Origin: Occultella kanbiaonis
Lineage (GTDB): Bacteria > Actinomycetota > Actinomycetes > Actinomycetales > Beutenbergiaceae
Reading direction: 5' to 3'
Assembly (NCBI RefSeq): GCF_009708215.1
Contig: NZ_CP046175.1
Coordinates: 3,100,001-3,164,000 of the forward strand
DNA: 64,000 nucleotides
Of the stretch, positions 8,999-17,619 are shown piece after piece (the first letter of the stretch is position 1; each line of letters starts with the position of its first letter). Under the pieces are notes generated by a model, which worked only from the letters and a program-made list of their open reading frames with translations, had not been told where the DNA came from and searched no databases. A program made the position numbers and the translations under genes.

Positions 8999-9963
8999 GA
9001 GAGCCGGATCCGCGGATCGACGATCGCGTAGAGCACGTCCACGACCAGGTTCACGAGCAGGAACAGGACCGCGATCAGCAGCACGGCGCCCTGGATGAGG
9101 GCGTAGTCGCGCGCGGCGACGGCGTCGTAGACGAGCCGGCCGAGCCCGGGCCAGGCGAACACGACCTCCACCACGATCACGCCGGACAGGATCGTGGCGA
9201 GCTGGATCCCGACGATGGTCAGCACCGGCACGAGCGCGTTGCGCACGATGTGGCGCCCGGTGACCACGCTGGGCGCGAGCCCCTTCGAGCGCGCGGTCCG
9301 CACGAAGCCGGCGTGCGCCACCTCGAGCACGGCGGCGCGGATGTAGCGGGTCAGGATCGCCGCGGCGACCAGCCCCACGGTCAGGGCGGGCAGGATCACC
9401 CGGCGCGCCCACCCGGCCGGGTCCTCGGCAAGCGCCTCGTACCCGCTGGAGGGGAGCCAGCCGAGCACCCCGGCGAACAGCGTGATCAGCAGCAGCCCCA
9501 TCCAGAAGTCCGGGATGGACACCCCGAACTGCGAGGTGACCCGGACGATCCCGTCGGCCAGGCGACCCTCCCGCAGGCCGGCCCAGATCCCGGCGGGCAC
9601 GGAGATCAACAACGCGATCAGCACCCCCACCAGGGCCAGCGAGATCGTCGCCGGCAGCCGCTCGAGCAACAGCAGCGTGACCGGCTGCCCGCTGCGGAAG
9701 CTGACCCCGAGGTCCCCGGTGAGAGCCCCGGCGACGTAGGAGAAGAACTGTTCGGACAACGGCCGGTCGAGGCCGCTGGCGGCCCGGAGCGCGTCGTAGG
9801 CCTCCTGGTTGAACCGGGTGCCCAGCGCGAGCCGGATCGGGTCACCGGGTACCAGCTGCACGATCGCGAACGTCACCACGAGCACCCCGAACAGGACCAC
9901 CGCCGAGTACAGCAGCCGCCTGCCCAGGAAGACCACGAGCGCCCGGGGCGAGCCCGACCTCAC
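8995..9963 (-). CDS. Oligopeptide/nickel-type ABC permease (DppB type, GTG start)
   Basis: A 322-residue permease. The N-terminus has the family pattern FLGRRLLYSAVVLFGVLVVTFAIVQ split around a VPGDP motif, and the core is a BPD_transp_1 domain with the usual loop ending in ...YAIVDPRIRL. I chose the GTG at 9963 because it overlaps the upstream binding-protein stop by four bases (GTGA). The longer reading from 10041 would run back through that gene. Confidence 0.94.
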   Translation of the reverse strand: MRSGSPRALVVFLGRRLLYSAVVLFGVLVVTFAIVQLVPGDPIRLALGTRFNQEAYDALRAASGLDRPLSEQFFSYVAGALTGDLGVSFRSGQPVTLLLLERLPATISLALVGVLIALLISVPAGIWAGLREGRLADGIVRVTSQFGVSIPDFWMGLLLITLFAGVLGWLPSSGYEALAEDPAGWARRVILPALTVGLVAAAILTRYIRAAVLEVAHAGFVRTARSKGLAPSVVTGRHIVRNALVPVLTIVGIQLATILSGVIVVEVVFAWPGLGRLVYDAVAARDYALIQGAVLLIAVLFLLVNLVVDVLYAIVDPRIRLS

Positions 9964-11501
9964 GAAGCCGCGAGCTCCACGGAACGGAACCGGATGGCTC
10001 GGTCCGGCAGCACCTCGTAGCCGGTCAGGTCCGGGCTCCACGCCTGGATCACCGACGGGTTGTAGAGGTAGATGTAGCTGGCCTCGTCGGCGATGATCGT
10101 GGCGGCCTGCGCGTACAGGTCGTACCGGGCGCCCTGGTCGGTCTCCACCCGGCCGGCGTCGAGCAGCTCGTCGACCTCGGCGTTGGCGAATCCCTGCGCG
10201 TTCGAGGCGCCGGCGGAGTGGTGCTGGGCGTAGTAGAAGTCGTCCGGGTCGATGTTGCCGAGCCAGCCCATCATCAGCATGTCGAAGTTGCCGGTGTTCT
10301 GTTCATCGAGCCAGGTGGAGAAGTCCGGCTGCCGGATCGAGACCTCGATGCCGAGCGGCTCCAGGTTGGCGGCGATGATCTGCGCGGCCGTGACGGTCTC
10401 CGGGTAGTCGGTGGTGACGAGCAGGTCGAGGGTGCCGCCGGTGAAGCCGACCTCGTCGAGGAGGTCCTGGGCCCGGTCGAGGTCCGTGGAGTACGTGTCG
10501 TACTCGGTGTACCAGATGCTCTGCTCGGGGATCGCGAGCTGGTTCGCGGTGGCGGTGCCGTAGCTGACGGCCTGGATGATGGCGTCCCGGTCGATCGCGT
10601 AGGCGATCGCCTGCCGGGCCCGCGGGTCGTTCCACGGCTCGTTCGCCTCGTTCAGGGCCAGGTACCAGTAGTCGCTCGACGGTGCGACGCCGAGTTCGAC
10701 CGCGTCGTCACCCTCGAGCTCGGCGACCTGCTGCGGCGGCACCACGTCGGTCCAGGCGATCTCGCCCGAGCGCAACGCGGCCAGGGCCGTGGACGGCTCC
10801 GAGATGAACTGGAACTCGACACCGCCGATGGACGGCGCACCGCCCCAGTAGTCGGGGTTCGCGGTGAGGCTGATGTGGTCGCCGGAGACGTACTCGGTCA
10901 GCGAGAACGGGCCGGTGCCGATCGGTGCGGTGGTGATCTCCCCGGACTCCACGTTCTCCTGGCTCACGATGGCCATCCCCTTGAAGCCGCCGAGGTTGGA
11001 GAGCAGGTTCGGGGTGGGCTGGGCGAGCGTGATCTCGACCGTGTACTCGTCCGGCGCCTGGATGTCGCTGATGGCCGCGAACTTCCACGCGTTGGAGAGT
11101 TCCTCGTCGATGATGCGGTTGTAGCTGTAGAGCACGTCCTCGCTGGTGAACTCGGACCCGTCGTGGAACGTCACGCCCTCGCGCAGCTGGAAGGTCCAGG
11201 TGAGTTGGTCGTCGCTGGTCTCCCACGTCTCGGCGAGGGCCGGCTGCATCTCGAGGTTCGCGTCGGTCTCCACGAGGGTGTCGTAGACGTTCTCGAGGAC
11301 CTGGAAGGAGAAGTAGGAGGAGGTCTTGTTCGGGTCGAGCTGATCGGGTTCGCCGCCGATCGCGACGTTCAGGATCTCCCCGGCGGACTGGCCGGCGCCG
11401 GTGCCGGAGTCGTCGTCCAGGTCGACGGGTTCGCCGGCCGAGCATGCGGCCAACAACGCGAGGCTTGCGAGGCCTGCGATCAGGGATGCGGCGCGGCGCA
11501 T
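9960..11501 (-). CDS. Family 5 peptide-type extracellular solute-binding lipoprotein
   Basis: A 513-residue lipoprotein. The signal peptide ends in a lipobox (LLAAC, lipidated Cys20), followed by an acidic linker and an SBP_bac_5 domain. The start at 11501 has GGAG seven bases upstream; the ATG at 11519 has none. Family 5 proteins bind oligopeptides, nickel chelates or opine-like ligands, and the ligand cannot be told here. It is the first gene of the importer operon. Confidence 0.93.
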   Translation of the reverse strand: MRRAASLIAGLASLALLAACSAGEPVDLDDDSGTGAGQSAGEILNVAIGGEPDQLDPNKTSSYFSFQVLENVYDTLVETDANLEMQPALAETWETSDDQLTWTFQLREGVTFHDGSEFTSEDVLYSYNRIIDEELSNAWKFAAISDIQAPDEYTVEITLAQPTPNLLSNLGGFKGMAIVSQENVESGEITTAPIGTGPFSLTEYVSGDHISLTANPDYWGGAPSIGGVEFQFISEPSTALAALRSGEIAWTDVVPPQQVAELEGDDAVELGVAPSSDYWYLALNEANEPWNDPRARQAIAYAIDRDAIIQAVSYGTATANQLAIPEQSIWYTEYDTYSTDLDRAQDLLDEVGFTGGTLDLLVTTDYPETVTAAQIIAANLEPLGIEVSIRQPDFSTWLDEQNTGNFDMLMMGWLGNIDPDDFYYAQHHSAGASNAQGFANAEVDELLDAGRVETDQGARYDLYAQAATIIADEASYIYLYNPSVIQAWSPDLTGYEVLPDRAIRFRSVELAAS

Positions 11502-11609
11502 GAGGGCTCCTTCGATCACTCTAATGATGATTTGATCAGTATGTGCGAGACTTCGGCTTGAGGCAAGACGACCGCACGACCGTCACCAAAACGAAACACA
11601 CGGGTAACC

Positions 11610-12239
11610 ATGACCTACACGGTGATCGCGCTCGACCGCGACCACACCGCCATCGGCATCGCCACCGCGAGCCGGTCCCTCGCCGTCGGCGCGACGGTTC
11701 CGGCGCTCGATCCCACGGTCGGTGCCGCCGCCAGCCAGGCATGGACGAACCCGCGCCTGCGCACCCTGCTGCTGGACGCCGTACGGACCGGACGCTCCCC
11801 CGAACAGGCGATCACCGCCGTCGGCGACTGGGACGACGAGCCGGAGTTGCGGCAGGCCGCCGTGCTCGCGCTGGACGGGCGCGGGGCCGCGCACACGGGG
11901 CGGGCCACCTCCGCCTGGCGCGGGCACCTGCTGCACGACGGCGTCATCGTCGTGGGCAATGTGCTCACCGGGGCCGAGGTGCTCGAGGCGATGCTCGCCT
12001 CCTTCGGGCAGCGCCGGCCCGACGGCGTCCACTCGCTCGCGCAGGCGCTGTTGCGTTCGCTCGTGGCCGGGCAGGAGGCGGGCGGCGACGCTCGGGGCCG
12101 GCAGAGCGCGGCGCTGCTCGCCGCCGAGGTCGCGGCGGACGCGTTGGCCTACGACCTGCGCGTCGACGACGACCCGGATCCGCTGGCGCGGCTCGCGGAC
12201 CTGGTCCGGCAGCGCGCGGGCAGCAACCCCGCCCGCTGA
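11610..12239 (+). CDS. DUF1028 family protein (Ntn-hydrolase-like fold)
   Basis: A 209-residue protein with the family opening (TYTVIALD, then GIATASRSLAVGATVP). Later blocks cover QAWTNPRLR, a central GxVxVGNxL-like block (IVVGNVLTG) and a Gly/Asp-rich block (EAGGDARGRQSAALL). DUF1028 (PF06267) proteins are of unknown function and often sit beside peptide transporters or peptidases. Here the gene is divergent from a peptide importer and separated by only 108 bases, which suggests a shared role with it. Confidence 0.88.
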   Translation: MTYTVIALDRDHTAIGIATASRSLAVGATVPALDPTVGAAASQAWTNPRLRTLLLDAVRTGRSPEQAITAVGDWDDEPELRQAAVLALDGRGAAHTGRATSAWRGHLLHDGVIVVGNVLTGAEVLEAMLASFGQRRPDGVHSLAQALLRSLVAGQEAGGDARGRQSAALLAAEVAADALAYDLRVDDDPDPLARLADLVRQRAGSNPAR

Positions 12240-12331
12240 GATCGCACCCGGTGCGGCGAGATCGCACCTGCGCACCGTGACTTAGTACCTCCGCGCGTGC
12301 GAGGTCGACAGTTCTGGTGCTAGGTCACGGG

Positions 12332-12347
12332 CGCTTCCGCGGAAGCG
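12332..12347. terminator. Perfect 16-base palindrome between convergent genes
   Basis: CGCTTCCGCGGAAGCG is a perfect palindrome in the 144-base gap between the DUF1028 gene and the convergent XRE-cupin gene. Upstream, GAGATCGCACC occurs twice in close succession (from about 12238 and 12259), the first flanking a CGCACC/GGTGCG inverted repeat. The position suggests a bidirectional terminator. No T tract follows, so confidence is limited. Confidence 0.4.
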
Positions 12348-12383
12348 GGACCGGGGTGGTCGGCCTCGCGGAACGCGCTGAAG

Positions 12384-12965
12384 TCACCGCTCGGACGCGG
12401 TGACTGCCCCGATCACCACCGTCGGCGCATCGGCCACGTTCGCCCACCAGTGCGGCGTCTCGCATCCGTAGGTCGCGGAATCTCCGGGTTCGAGGGTCTC
12501 GCGCCGGTCCCCGTGCGCGAGCAGCAGCCGCCCGCTCTCCACGGTGATGGACTCGGTGGCCAGGTGCCGGAACGGCTGAGCCTCGTTCGAGAATCCCACC
12601 GGGAGGGTCGAGCGGATCACCTGCAGACGGCTCTCGCCCCGCGGGGTGAGCAGTTCGCGGACCACCCGCTGCGGCTCGGCGCCGTCGGGCACGGGAAGCC
12701 GGTGCCGCTCGGCCGCACGCACCACGCCGACATCCTCCAGGGCCGGTTCCAGCAGGTCCGCGACGCCCACGCCGAGCACCGCCGCGAGCCGGCGCAAGGT
12801 GTGCAGCGACGGGTTCCCGCGCCCTCGCTCAAGCGTGCTGACCAGGCCGAGGCTCACGTCCGCACGGTCGGCGAACTGCTGCACGGACAGCCCGAGCCTC
12901 TTGCGCCCGGCCCGCACGGTCTGGCCGATCGCGTTGACGGCGAGCTCGTCGTCGCTGAGAGTCAT
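12384..12965 (-). CDS. XRE-family regulator with C-terminal cupin domain
   Basis: A 193-residue protein. Residues about 12-66 form an XRE HTH (GLSVQQFADRADVS, LSTLERGRGNPSL). Residues about 110-190 form a single cupin, with FRHLATESITVESGRL and a HWWANVAD end. XRE-cupin proteins usually repress nearby catabolic or transport genes and sense a small ligand through the cupin. No obvious target lies immediately adjacent. The start is the ATG at 12965; the track's upstream extension is out of character. Confidence 0.9.
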   Translation of the reverse strand: MTLSDDELAVNAIGQTVRAGRKRLGLSVQQFADRADVSLGLVSTLERGRGNPSLHTLRRLAAVLGVGVADLLEPALEDVGVVRAAERHRLPVPDGAEPQRVVRELLTPRGESRLQVIRSTLPVGFSNEAQPFRHLATESITVESGRLLLAHGDRRETLEPGDSATYGCETPHWWANVADAPTVVIGAVTASER

Positions 12966-13032
12966 GGGTCGTATCCTGCCGTGCCGCTGGCGACGATGAC
13001 GACCGATAGGGCTCTTCGGCTCCCGCCGCCGG

Positions 13033-13716
13033 TCAGGCGTGGGTCGCCGGGTGACTGTGCTGGCCGTGCACCATCGCGTTGAACAGGTCCCGGCCCTTCG
13101 GCGCCGGCGGCAGTGGCTCTCCGGTGGTGACGGCGAACGCCTGGAGCATGTAGGCGACGAGCCGTCGCCACGCATCTGGGGCATCGTCGCCGGTGGCGTT
13201 GATGACGCCCGCGTTCGCCATCAACAGGATGACGAGGTCCCGGTCGGAGAAGTCCGTGCGTAGCCGCCCGGCGGCCTTGGCCCGGGCAACCACCTTGGCG
13301 AAGCCCCGGTACGCCCGGGAGCGCTCGGCCTCCAGCGCCTCGGCGGTCGGGAACGTCATGGTCAGGACGTCCGTGAAGCCGTGGTCCGCGGCCTGCATCC
13401 CGCAGACCCGCTCGACGTAGGTGCAGAACCCGTGCCACGGGTCGGGGTCGGCCAGCGCCTGCTCGACGGCGTCGGCGTACGTGGCCATCTTGCCTGCGAA
13501 CGTGGCGGCGATGAGGTCCTCGCGGGTCGGGAACCGGCGGTACAGAGTGGCGATCCCCACCTCGGCGCGCCGCGCGACCTCGGCCATGGGCGCGTCCAGG
13601 CCGTCTTCGGCGAAGACCTCGCGAGCGGCATCGAGGATCTTCTCCCGGTTGCGCGCGGCATCGGTGCGCAGGATCTGGTCGCACGGCCCCGTGGGCGACT
13701 CCGAAGGTGAGCTCAT
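13033..13716 (-). CDS. TetR-family transcriptional regulator
   Basis: A 227-residue protein. The N-terminal TetR HTH lies at about residues 20-66 (NREKILDAAREVFAEDG, then VGIATLYRRFPTREDL), followed by a TetR_C ligand domain with many Ala/Asp residues. It is divergent from the SDR-like gene at 13833. An inverted repeat that fits a TetR operator lies between the two, so it probably represses the SDR/MDR pair and itself. Confidence 0.93.
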   Translation of the reverse strand: MSSPSESPTGPCDQILRTDAARNREKILDAAREVFAEDGLDAPMAEVARRAEVGIATLYRRFPTREDLIAATFAGKMATYADAVEQALADPDPWHGFCTYVERVCGMQAADHGFTDVLTMTFPTAEALEAERSRAYRGFAKVVARAKAAGRLRTDFSDRDLVILLMANAGVINATGDDAPDAWRRLVAYMLQAFAVTTGEPLPPAPKGRDLFNAMVHGQHSHPATHA

Positions 13717-13746
13717 GTCCTCACCGTACCTCCACCGGAATACCCC

Positions 13747-13786
13747 CTCCACTTCGTCTGTTACCGTCTGAGCCAGACAAGTGGAG
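13747..13786. promoter_or_regulatory. Inverted repeat, probable TetR operator
   Basis: CTCCACTTCGTCTG (13747-13760) pairs with CAGACAAGTGGAG (13774-13786), matching in all but one extra base. A nested GTCTG-AGC-CAGAC palindrome sits at 13766-13778. It lies 30 bases upstream of the TetR start and 46 bases upstream of the divergent SDR-like gene, which is where an autoregulatory TetR operator is expected. Confidence 0.62.
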
Positions 13787-13832
13787 GACCCTCTCCGAAT
13801 AAGTCTCGACCCCATCCCTAGGAGTTCGAATC

Positions 13833-14510
13833 GTGCCCACTATCGCCATCGTTGGAGCCGGAACCGGCCTCGGCGCCTCCATCGCCAGCGTCTTCGGAGG
13901 CAACGGCTTCCAGGTCGCCCTCCTCGCCCGCTCCCAGGAGAAGGTGGACGCCCTCGCCGCGGAGCTGGGCACCAAGGGCATCGAGGCCGCCGGATTCGCC
14001 GCCGACGTCATGGACCGTCGATCGCTGGTCGCGGCTTTCGCACGGGTCAAGGAGCGCTTCGGTGCGGTGGACGTCCTGGAGTACTCGCCGGCCGTCAGTA
14101 CGCCGGGCACTGTCCTGGACATGGTGTCTCCGCTCCAAGTGACGCCGGACAACCTGCAGCCGCAGCTGGACTTCTACCTCCACGGCGCCGTCACCGCTGC
14201 CGCCCAGGTGCTGCCGGAGATGCTCGAAGCCGGCGCCGGCACGCTGCTGTTCACCACCGGCGCCGGCTCCGTCAGCCCGATCCCAATGATGGGCAACGTC
14301 AACGCCGCAGCCGCGGCACTGCGCAACTGGACACTGAACCTTCACCAGGAACTGGCCGAGAAGGGCGTCTACGCCGCGCACGTGGCGATCGGCGTGTGGA
14401 TGGGCTCGGGCAATGCCTACGACGAGCCGGCCACGATCGCGCAGACCTACTGGGACCTCTACACCGCCCGTGACCAGGCCGAGCGGCAGTACCTGCCCCT
14501 CAGCAACTGA
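13833..14510 (+). CDS. SDR-like Rossmann protein lacking the Tyr/Lys catalytic pair (GTG start)
   Basis: A 225-residue Rossmann protein with the NAD(P) motif GAGTGLG at residues 8-14 and the FAADV strand after the second beta strand. The usual SDR active-site YxxxK is absent: the expected region reads NVNAAAAALRNWTLN. It is therefore either a non-catalytic dinucleotide-binding protein or uses a different mechanism. It is divergent from the TetR gene and 36 bases upstream of the MDR gene. A paralogue is at 19705-20373. Confidence 0.82.
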   Translation: MPTIAIVGAGTGLGASIASVFGGNGFQVALLARSQEKVDALAAELGTKGIEAAGFAADVMDRRSLVAAFARVKERFGAVDVLEYSPAVSTPGTVLDMVSPLQVTPDNLQPQLDFYLHGAVTAAAQVLPEMLEAGAGTLLFTTGAGSVSPIPMMGNVNAAAAALRNWTLNLHQELAEKGVYAAHVAIGVWMGSGNAYDEPATIAQTYWDLYTARDQAERQYLPLSN

Positions 14511-14546
14511 TCAACCCCGACACAACCAAACCCAAGGAGACAGACC

Positions 14547-15479
14547 ATGCGCGCACTAGCACTTCCCGAGTCCGGTTCCCAGCCGCAGCTCGTCGACATC
14601 GACATCCCGGCGCCGGCCGCGGGCGAGGTCCGGGTCCGCGTCCACGCGGCATCGGTCAACGGGTTCGACCTCGCGGTCGCCAACGGCCACCTCGAGGGCA
14701 TGATGGAGCACCGGTTCCCGGTGGTCCTTGGCAAGGACTTCGCCGGCGTCATCGACTCGGTCGGACCGGGCGTGACCGGCCACGCCGCGGGCGAGCGCGT
14801 GTTCGGCGTGGTCACCAAGACCTTCCTCGGCGACGGCTCGTTCGGCGAGTATGTGACAGTTCCCGTCGCCGTGGGTCTGGCGAAACTGCCCGACGGCGTC
14901 GCCTTCGCCGAGGCCGCCGGGCTCGGTCTCGCGGGCGTCGCCGCCCTGGACTCGGTCCGAGCCGCCGAGATCGCCGAGGGCTCCACCGTCCTGGTGTCCG
15001 GCGCGACCGGCGGCGTGGGCGGCCAGGTCGTCCAGCTCGCCGTGGCCGCGGGGGCCCGGGTCATCGCCACCGCACACACCGACGAGGAGAAGGCCCACGT
15101 CGGTGCGCTTGGTGCAACCGAGACCGTCGACTACACCCGGGACCCGGCGGGCGCCGTACTCGCCGGCCACCCCGACGGCGTCGACGTCGTGTTCCACTTC
15201 GCCGGTGATGCCGCAACGCTGCTGCCCGCGCTGCGCAACGGTGGCCGGGTGGTCTCTCCCCTGCTCGGCTCCCCCGACCAGCTGCCCACCGAGACCGCCA
15301 CCGTGATCCCGATCTACGCCAACCCGGCCCCCGAGACGCTGGCCCGGCTCGCGCAGAACCAGGCCGACGGCGCGACGACGGTCATCGTGCAACGCAAATA
15401 CCCGCTCGCGGACGTCCCCACGGCCTTCGCGGACTTCGCGGCCGGAACGCTCGGGAAGCTCGTCGTCACCATCGACTGA
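14547..15479 (+). CDS. Zinc-free MDR oxidoreductase, quinone-oxidoreductase type
   Basis: A 310-residue NADP-dependent medium-chain dehydrogenase. A GroES-like N-terminal half is followed by a Rossmann domain with GATGGVG at residues 152-158 (the AxxGxVG quinone oxidoreductase signature). Zinc-binding cysteines are absent. A clear GGAG ribosome-binding site (AAGGAGACAG) precedes the ATG. Together with the SDR-like gene it forms the likely TetR-controlled unit, reminiscent of redox or aldehyde/quinone stress responses (inference). Confidence 0.92.
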   Translation: MRALALPESGSQPQLVDIDIPAPAAGEVRVRVHAASVNGFDLAVANGHLEGMMEHRFPVVLGKDFAGVIDSVGPGVTGHAAGERVFGVVTKTFLGDGSFGEYVTVPVAVGLAKLPDGVAFAEAAGLGLAGVAALDSVRAAEIAEGSTVLVSGATGGVGGQVVQLAVAAGARVIATAHTDEEKAHVGALGATETVDYTRDPAGAVLAGHPDGVDVVFHFAGDAATLLPALRNGGRVVSPLLGSPDQLPTETATVIPIYANPAPETLARLAQNQADGATTVIVQRKYPLADVPTAFADFAAGTLGKLVVTID

Positions 15480-15635
15480 TCCACCCGGTTCCCGCTCGAC
15501 GCCTCGGCCGGGTCCTGCCCGTGCCGATTCGGCCGCGTCACTCACCGCCCGTTCCCAGGCCGGCGCGGCACAATCGGAGGTGCGGACCCGTCCCCGGAGA
15601 CGGTGCCGCACCCTTCGGACAAGGACGGAGACCAC

Positions 15636-16274
15636 ATGACCGACGTCGTCGTGGGCGTGCTCGCTCTGGTGATCGGCCTGCTGCTGTGCTTCCGCGGAAG
15701 CGGAGCGATGCGGGTTCTGCTCGCCCTGTGGGGCGCCTTCATCGGATTCGGACTCGGCGCGGTGCTCGTGGCCGCGCTCGCCGATCAGGGATACCTGGCC
15801 ACCGCCGCCGGCTGGATCGCCGCAATCGTCCTGGCCGTGGTGTTCGCGGCGCTCGCCTACTTCTTCTTCGCCGTCGCCATAGTGCTCGCGTTCGCCTCCA
15901 TGGGCTTCGTGGTCGGCCAGGCGATCGCCTCGGCCCTCGGCGTCTCGCAGCCGTGGCTCCTCGTCATCGTCGGGCTGGTCGGCGGCATCGTGCTGGGACT
16001 TCTCGCGATCGCGACGAACCTTCCCGAGCTGGTGCTGATCGTGGTCAGTGCCCTCGCCGGGGCAGGCGTAGCCGTGGCCGGCCTGTTGCTCCTGTTCGAC
16101 GCCCTCGACCTCGACACGCTGACCGACACCGAGCTCCGCATCGGCGACCAGCCGCTGTGGTACCTCGGGCAGCTCGTGCTCGCCGTGATCGGCATCGTCG
16201 TCCAGCTCCGCTACGCCCGCCGACGCCGGCTGGGATCGGTGCGTCAGTCCTGGGCCGCGACCGGAGCGGCTTGA
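15636..16274 (+). CDS. DUF4203 membrane protein (TMEM198-like)
   Basis: A 212-residue protein with seven closely spaced hydrophobic segments and the Gly-rich helix patterns (GAFIGFGLGA, GFVVGQAI, GGIVLGLLAI) typical of DUF4203/TMEM198-fold membrane proteins. The function is unknown. The start at 15636 follows a GGACGGAG sequence; an in-frame ATG 33 bases upstream lacks one. It appears to be a single-gene unit. Confidence 0.8.
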   Translation: MTDVVVGVLALVIGLLLCFRGSGAMRVLLALWGAFIGFGLGAVLVAALADQGYLATAAGWIAAIVLAVVFAALAYFFFAVAIVLAFASMGFVVGQAIASALGVSQPWLLVIVGLVGGIVLGLLAIATNLPELVLIVVSALAGAGVAVAGLLLLFDALDLDTLTDTELRIGDQPLWYLGQLVLAVIGIVVQLRYARRRRLGSVRQSWAATGAA

Positions 16275-16779
16275 GGACCGTGTACGCGGGACCCGGGCTG
16301 CCATCCGGCGGCTCTACGACGTCAACCTGACCCCGGTCAACTCGATCCGTCGCTCCAAGTAGACCGACTCCTCGGAGGCAAGTTCCGGTGCTCGAGGCAA
16401 GGCAGTACCTGCCCGACGCCGGAGCGTGCCTTTCGCGCTCCTCTCACCTCTGCTGTCCAACGGCAACGGCGGCTATGGCTCGTCGGTGAGCCAGCGCTCG
16501 AGTTCCTCACGTTCCTCCGCTGCCATTGATGGGGCCAGCTGGCTTGATCCACAGGACTGTGCCGCGGCCGCAGATGCTGGATCCCTCATACATTCGAAGG
16601 ACCTCGCCCATCGCGACTTCATGCCACCTGGGGAGGGACGCCGGGAAGGCCGGCACGCAGATTGCGCGGACGCTGTGGCCCGGCAGGAGGCAGGTCGAGA
16701 CCGTTCGCCAGAGTGCTGAGCGGCTCCACGACCGCAGCCTAAGGTCACCCGGTTCGGCGGACCATGGGACGCTGCCTCG
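16275..16779. other. 505-base gene-poor stretch with possible gene remnants
   Basis: No convincing complete gene is present. On the plus strand, 16261-16362 reads in one frame as a plausible protein tail (...RAAIRRLYDVNLTPV...) ending in TAG at 16360, but it has no start and overlaps the DUF4203 3' end out of frame. On the minus strand, two abutting frames look protein-like (RMYEGSSICGRGTVLWI at about 16540-16600 and EEREELERWLTDEP ending near 16473). They would join only through a frameshift. These may be decayed genes. I cannot name a family. Confidence 0.3.
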
Positions 16780-17574
16780 ATGACTGTTGAGAACGCCCAG
16801 AGTGACCAGCTCCGTGGTGCCCGCATCCACCTGTCGGACCTGACCGGCCTCGAGATCCGCGACTGCGAGGTCAGCGGTCTGAAGATCGTCGACTGCTATG
16901 GGCGCGACGTCTACCTCGGCGGCGACTTCCAGCGTGTCGTCGTGAACGACGTCGACGTGACCTCCTACGTCGAGGCCGAGCTCGACCGGCTGCACCCCAC
17001 ACGGGTAATGGCGCGGGACGCCGCGTCCCCCGACGACTACCGGGCTGCTTGGCAGGCCATCGAGACCCAGTGGGAGGCGACGCTCGACCGTGCCAGGCAA
17101 TTGCCCGAGGCTATGCTGCACGAGCAGGTCAACGGCGAGTGGTCCTTCGTCGAGACCCAGCGGCACCTGTTGTTCGCCGGCGATGCCTGGCTGGGCAATG
17201 CCGTGCTCGAGGAGGAGGCGCCGTTCCATCCGTTGGGCTTCCCCGCCGGCGGCACACCGGCCGACGCGGCGGCGGACCTGGGACTGACGATCGAAGCCAC
17301 CCCGACTCTTGACGACGTGCTCGCGCAGCGGCTCGAGCGCATGGCCACGATGCGCAAGGTCGTCGAAGGGCTCACCGCGACCGAGCTCGATCGAGTCTGC
17401 GGTCGCAAACCGGCCGACACCTATCCCGACCAGGCACTTGTCGCTGGCCGGTGCCTCAGGGTGGTGCTGAAGGAGGAGGCCGAGCACCACCGCTATGCGG
17501 TACGCGACCTCGCGGTGCTCGAGGCCGTCTTCGTCACCCTACCCACCGCGCAACGGTCAAAGTCCATAGGCTGA
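16780..17574 (+). CDS. DinB-superfamily protein with N-terminal beta-helical segment
   Basis: A 264-residue protein. The first ~60 residues have a pentapeptide-like hydrophobic ladder (LTGLEIRDCEVSGLKIVDC). From about residue 90 it resembles DinB four-helix bundles, with His in TQRHLLFAGDAWLG and EAEHHRYAVRDL that could bind metal. Such proteins in actinomycetes are often annotated as DinB family of unknown role, and some are thiol-dependent enzymes. Confidence in the fold is good; the reaction is unknown. Confidence 0.8.
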   Translation: MTVENAQSDQLRGARIHLSDLTGLEIRDCEVSGLKIVDCYGRDVYLGGDFQRVVVNDVDVTSYVEAELDRLHPTRVMARDAASPDDYRAAWQAIETQWEATLDRARQLPEAMLHEQVNGEWSFVETQRHLLFAGDAWLGNAVLEEEAPFHPLGFPAGGTPADAAADLGLTIEATPTLDDVLAQRLERMATMRKVVEGLTATELDRVCGRKPADTYPDQALVAGRCLRVVLKEEAEHHRYAVRDLAVLEAVFVTLPTAQRSKSIG

Positions 17575-17619
17575 CGACGCGACCACGACCGAACACGACA
17601 TCCCTCCCTGGAGAAGACG

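Noticed and set aside
13815-13840. T-loop-like GTTCGAATC near 13824
   Set aside because: No acceptor stem or cloverleaf surrounds it, and it forms the ribosome-binding/start region of the SDR-like gene.
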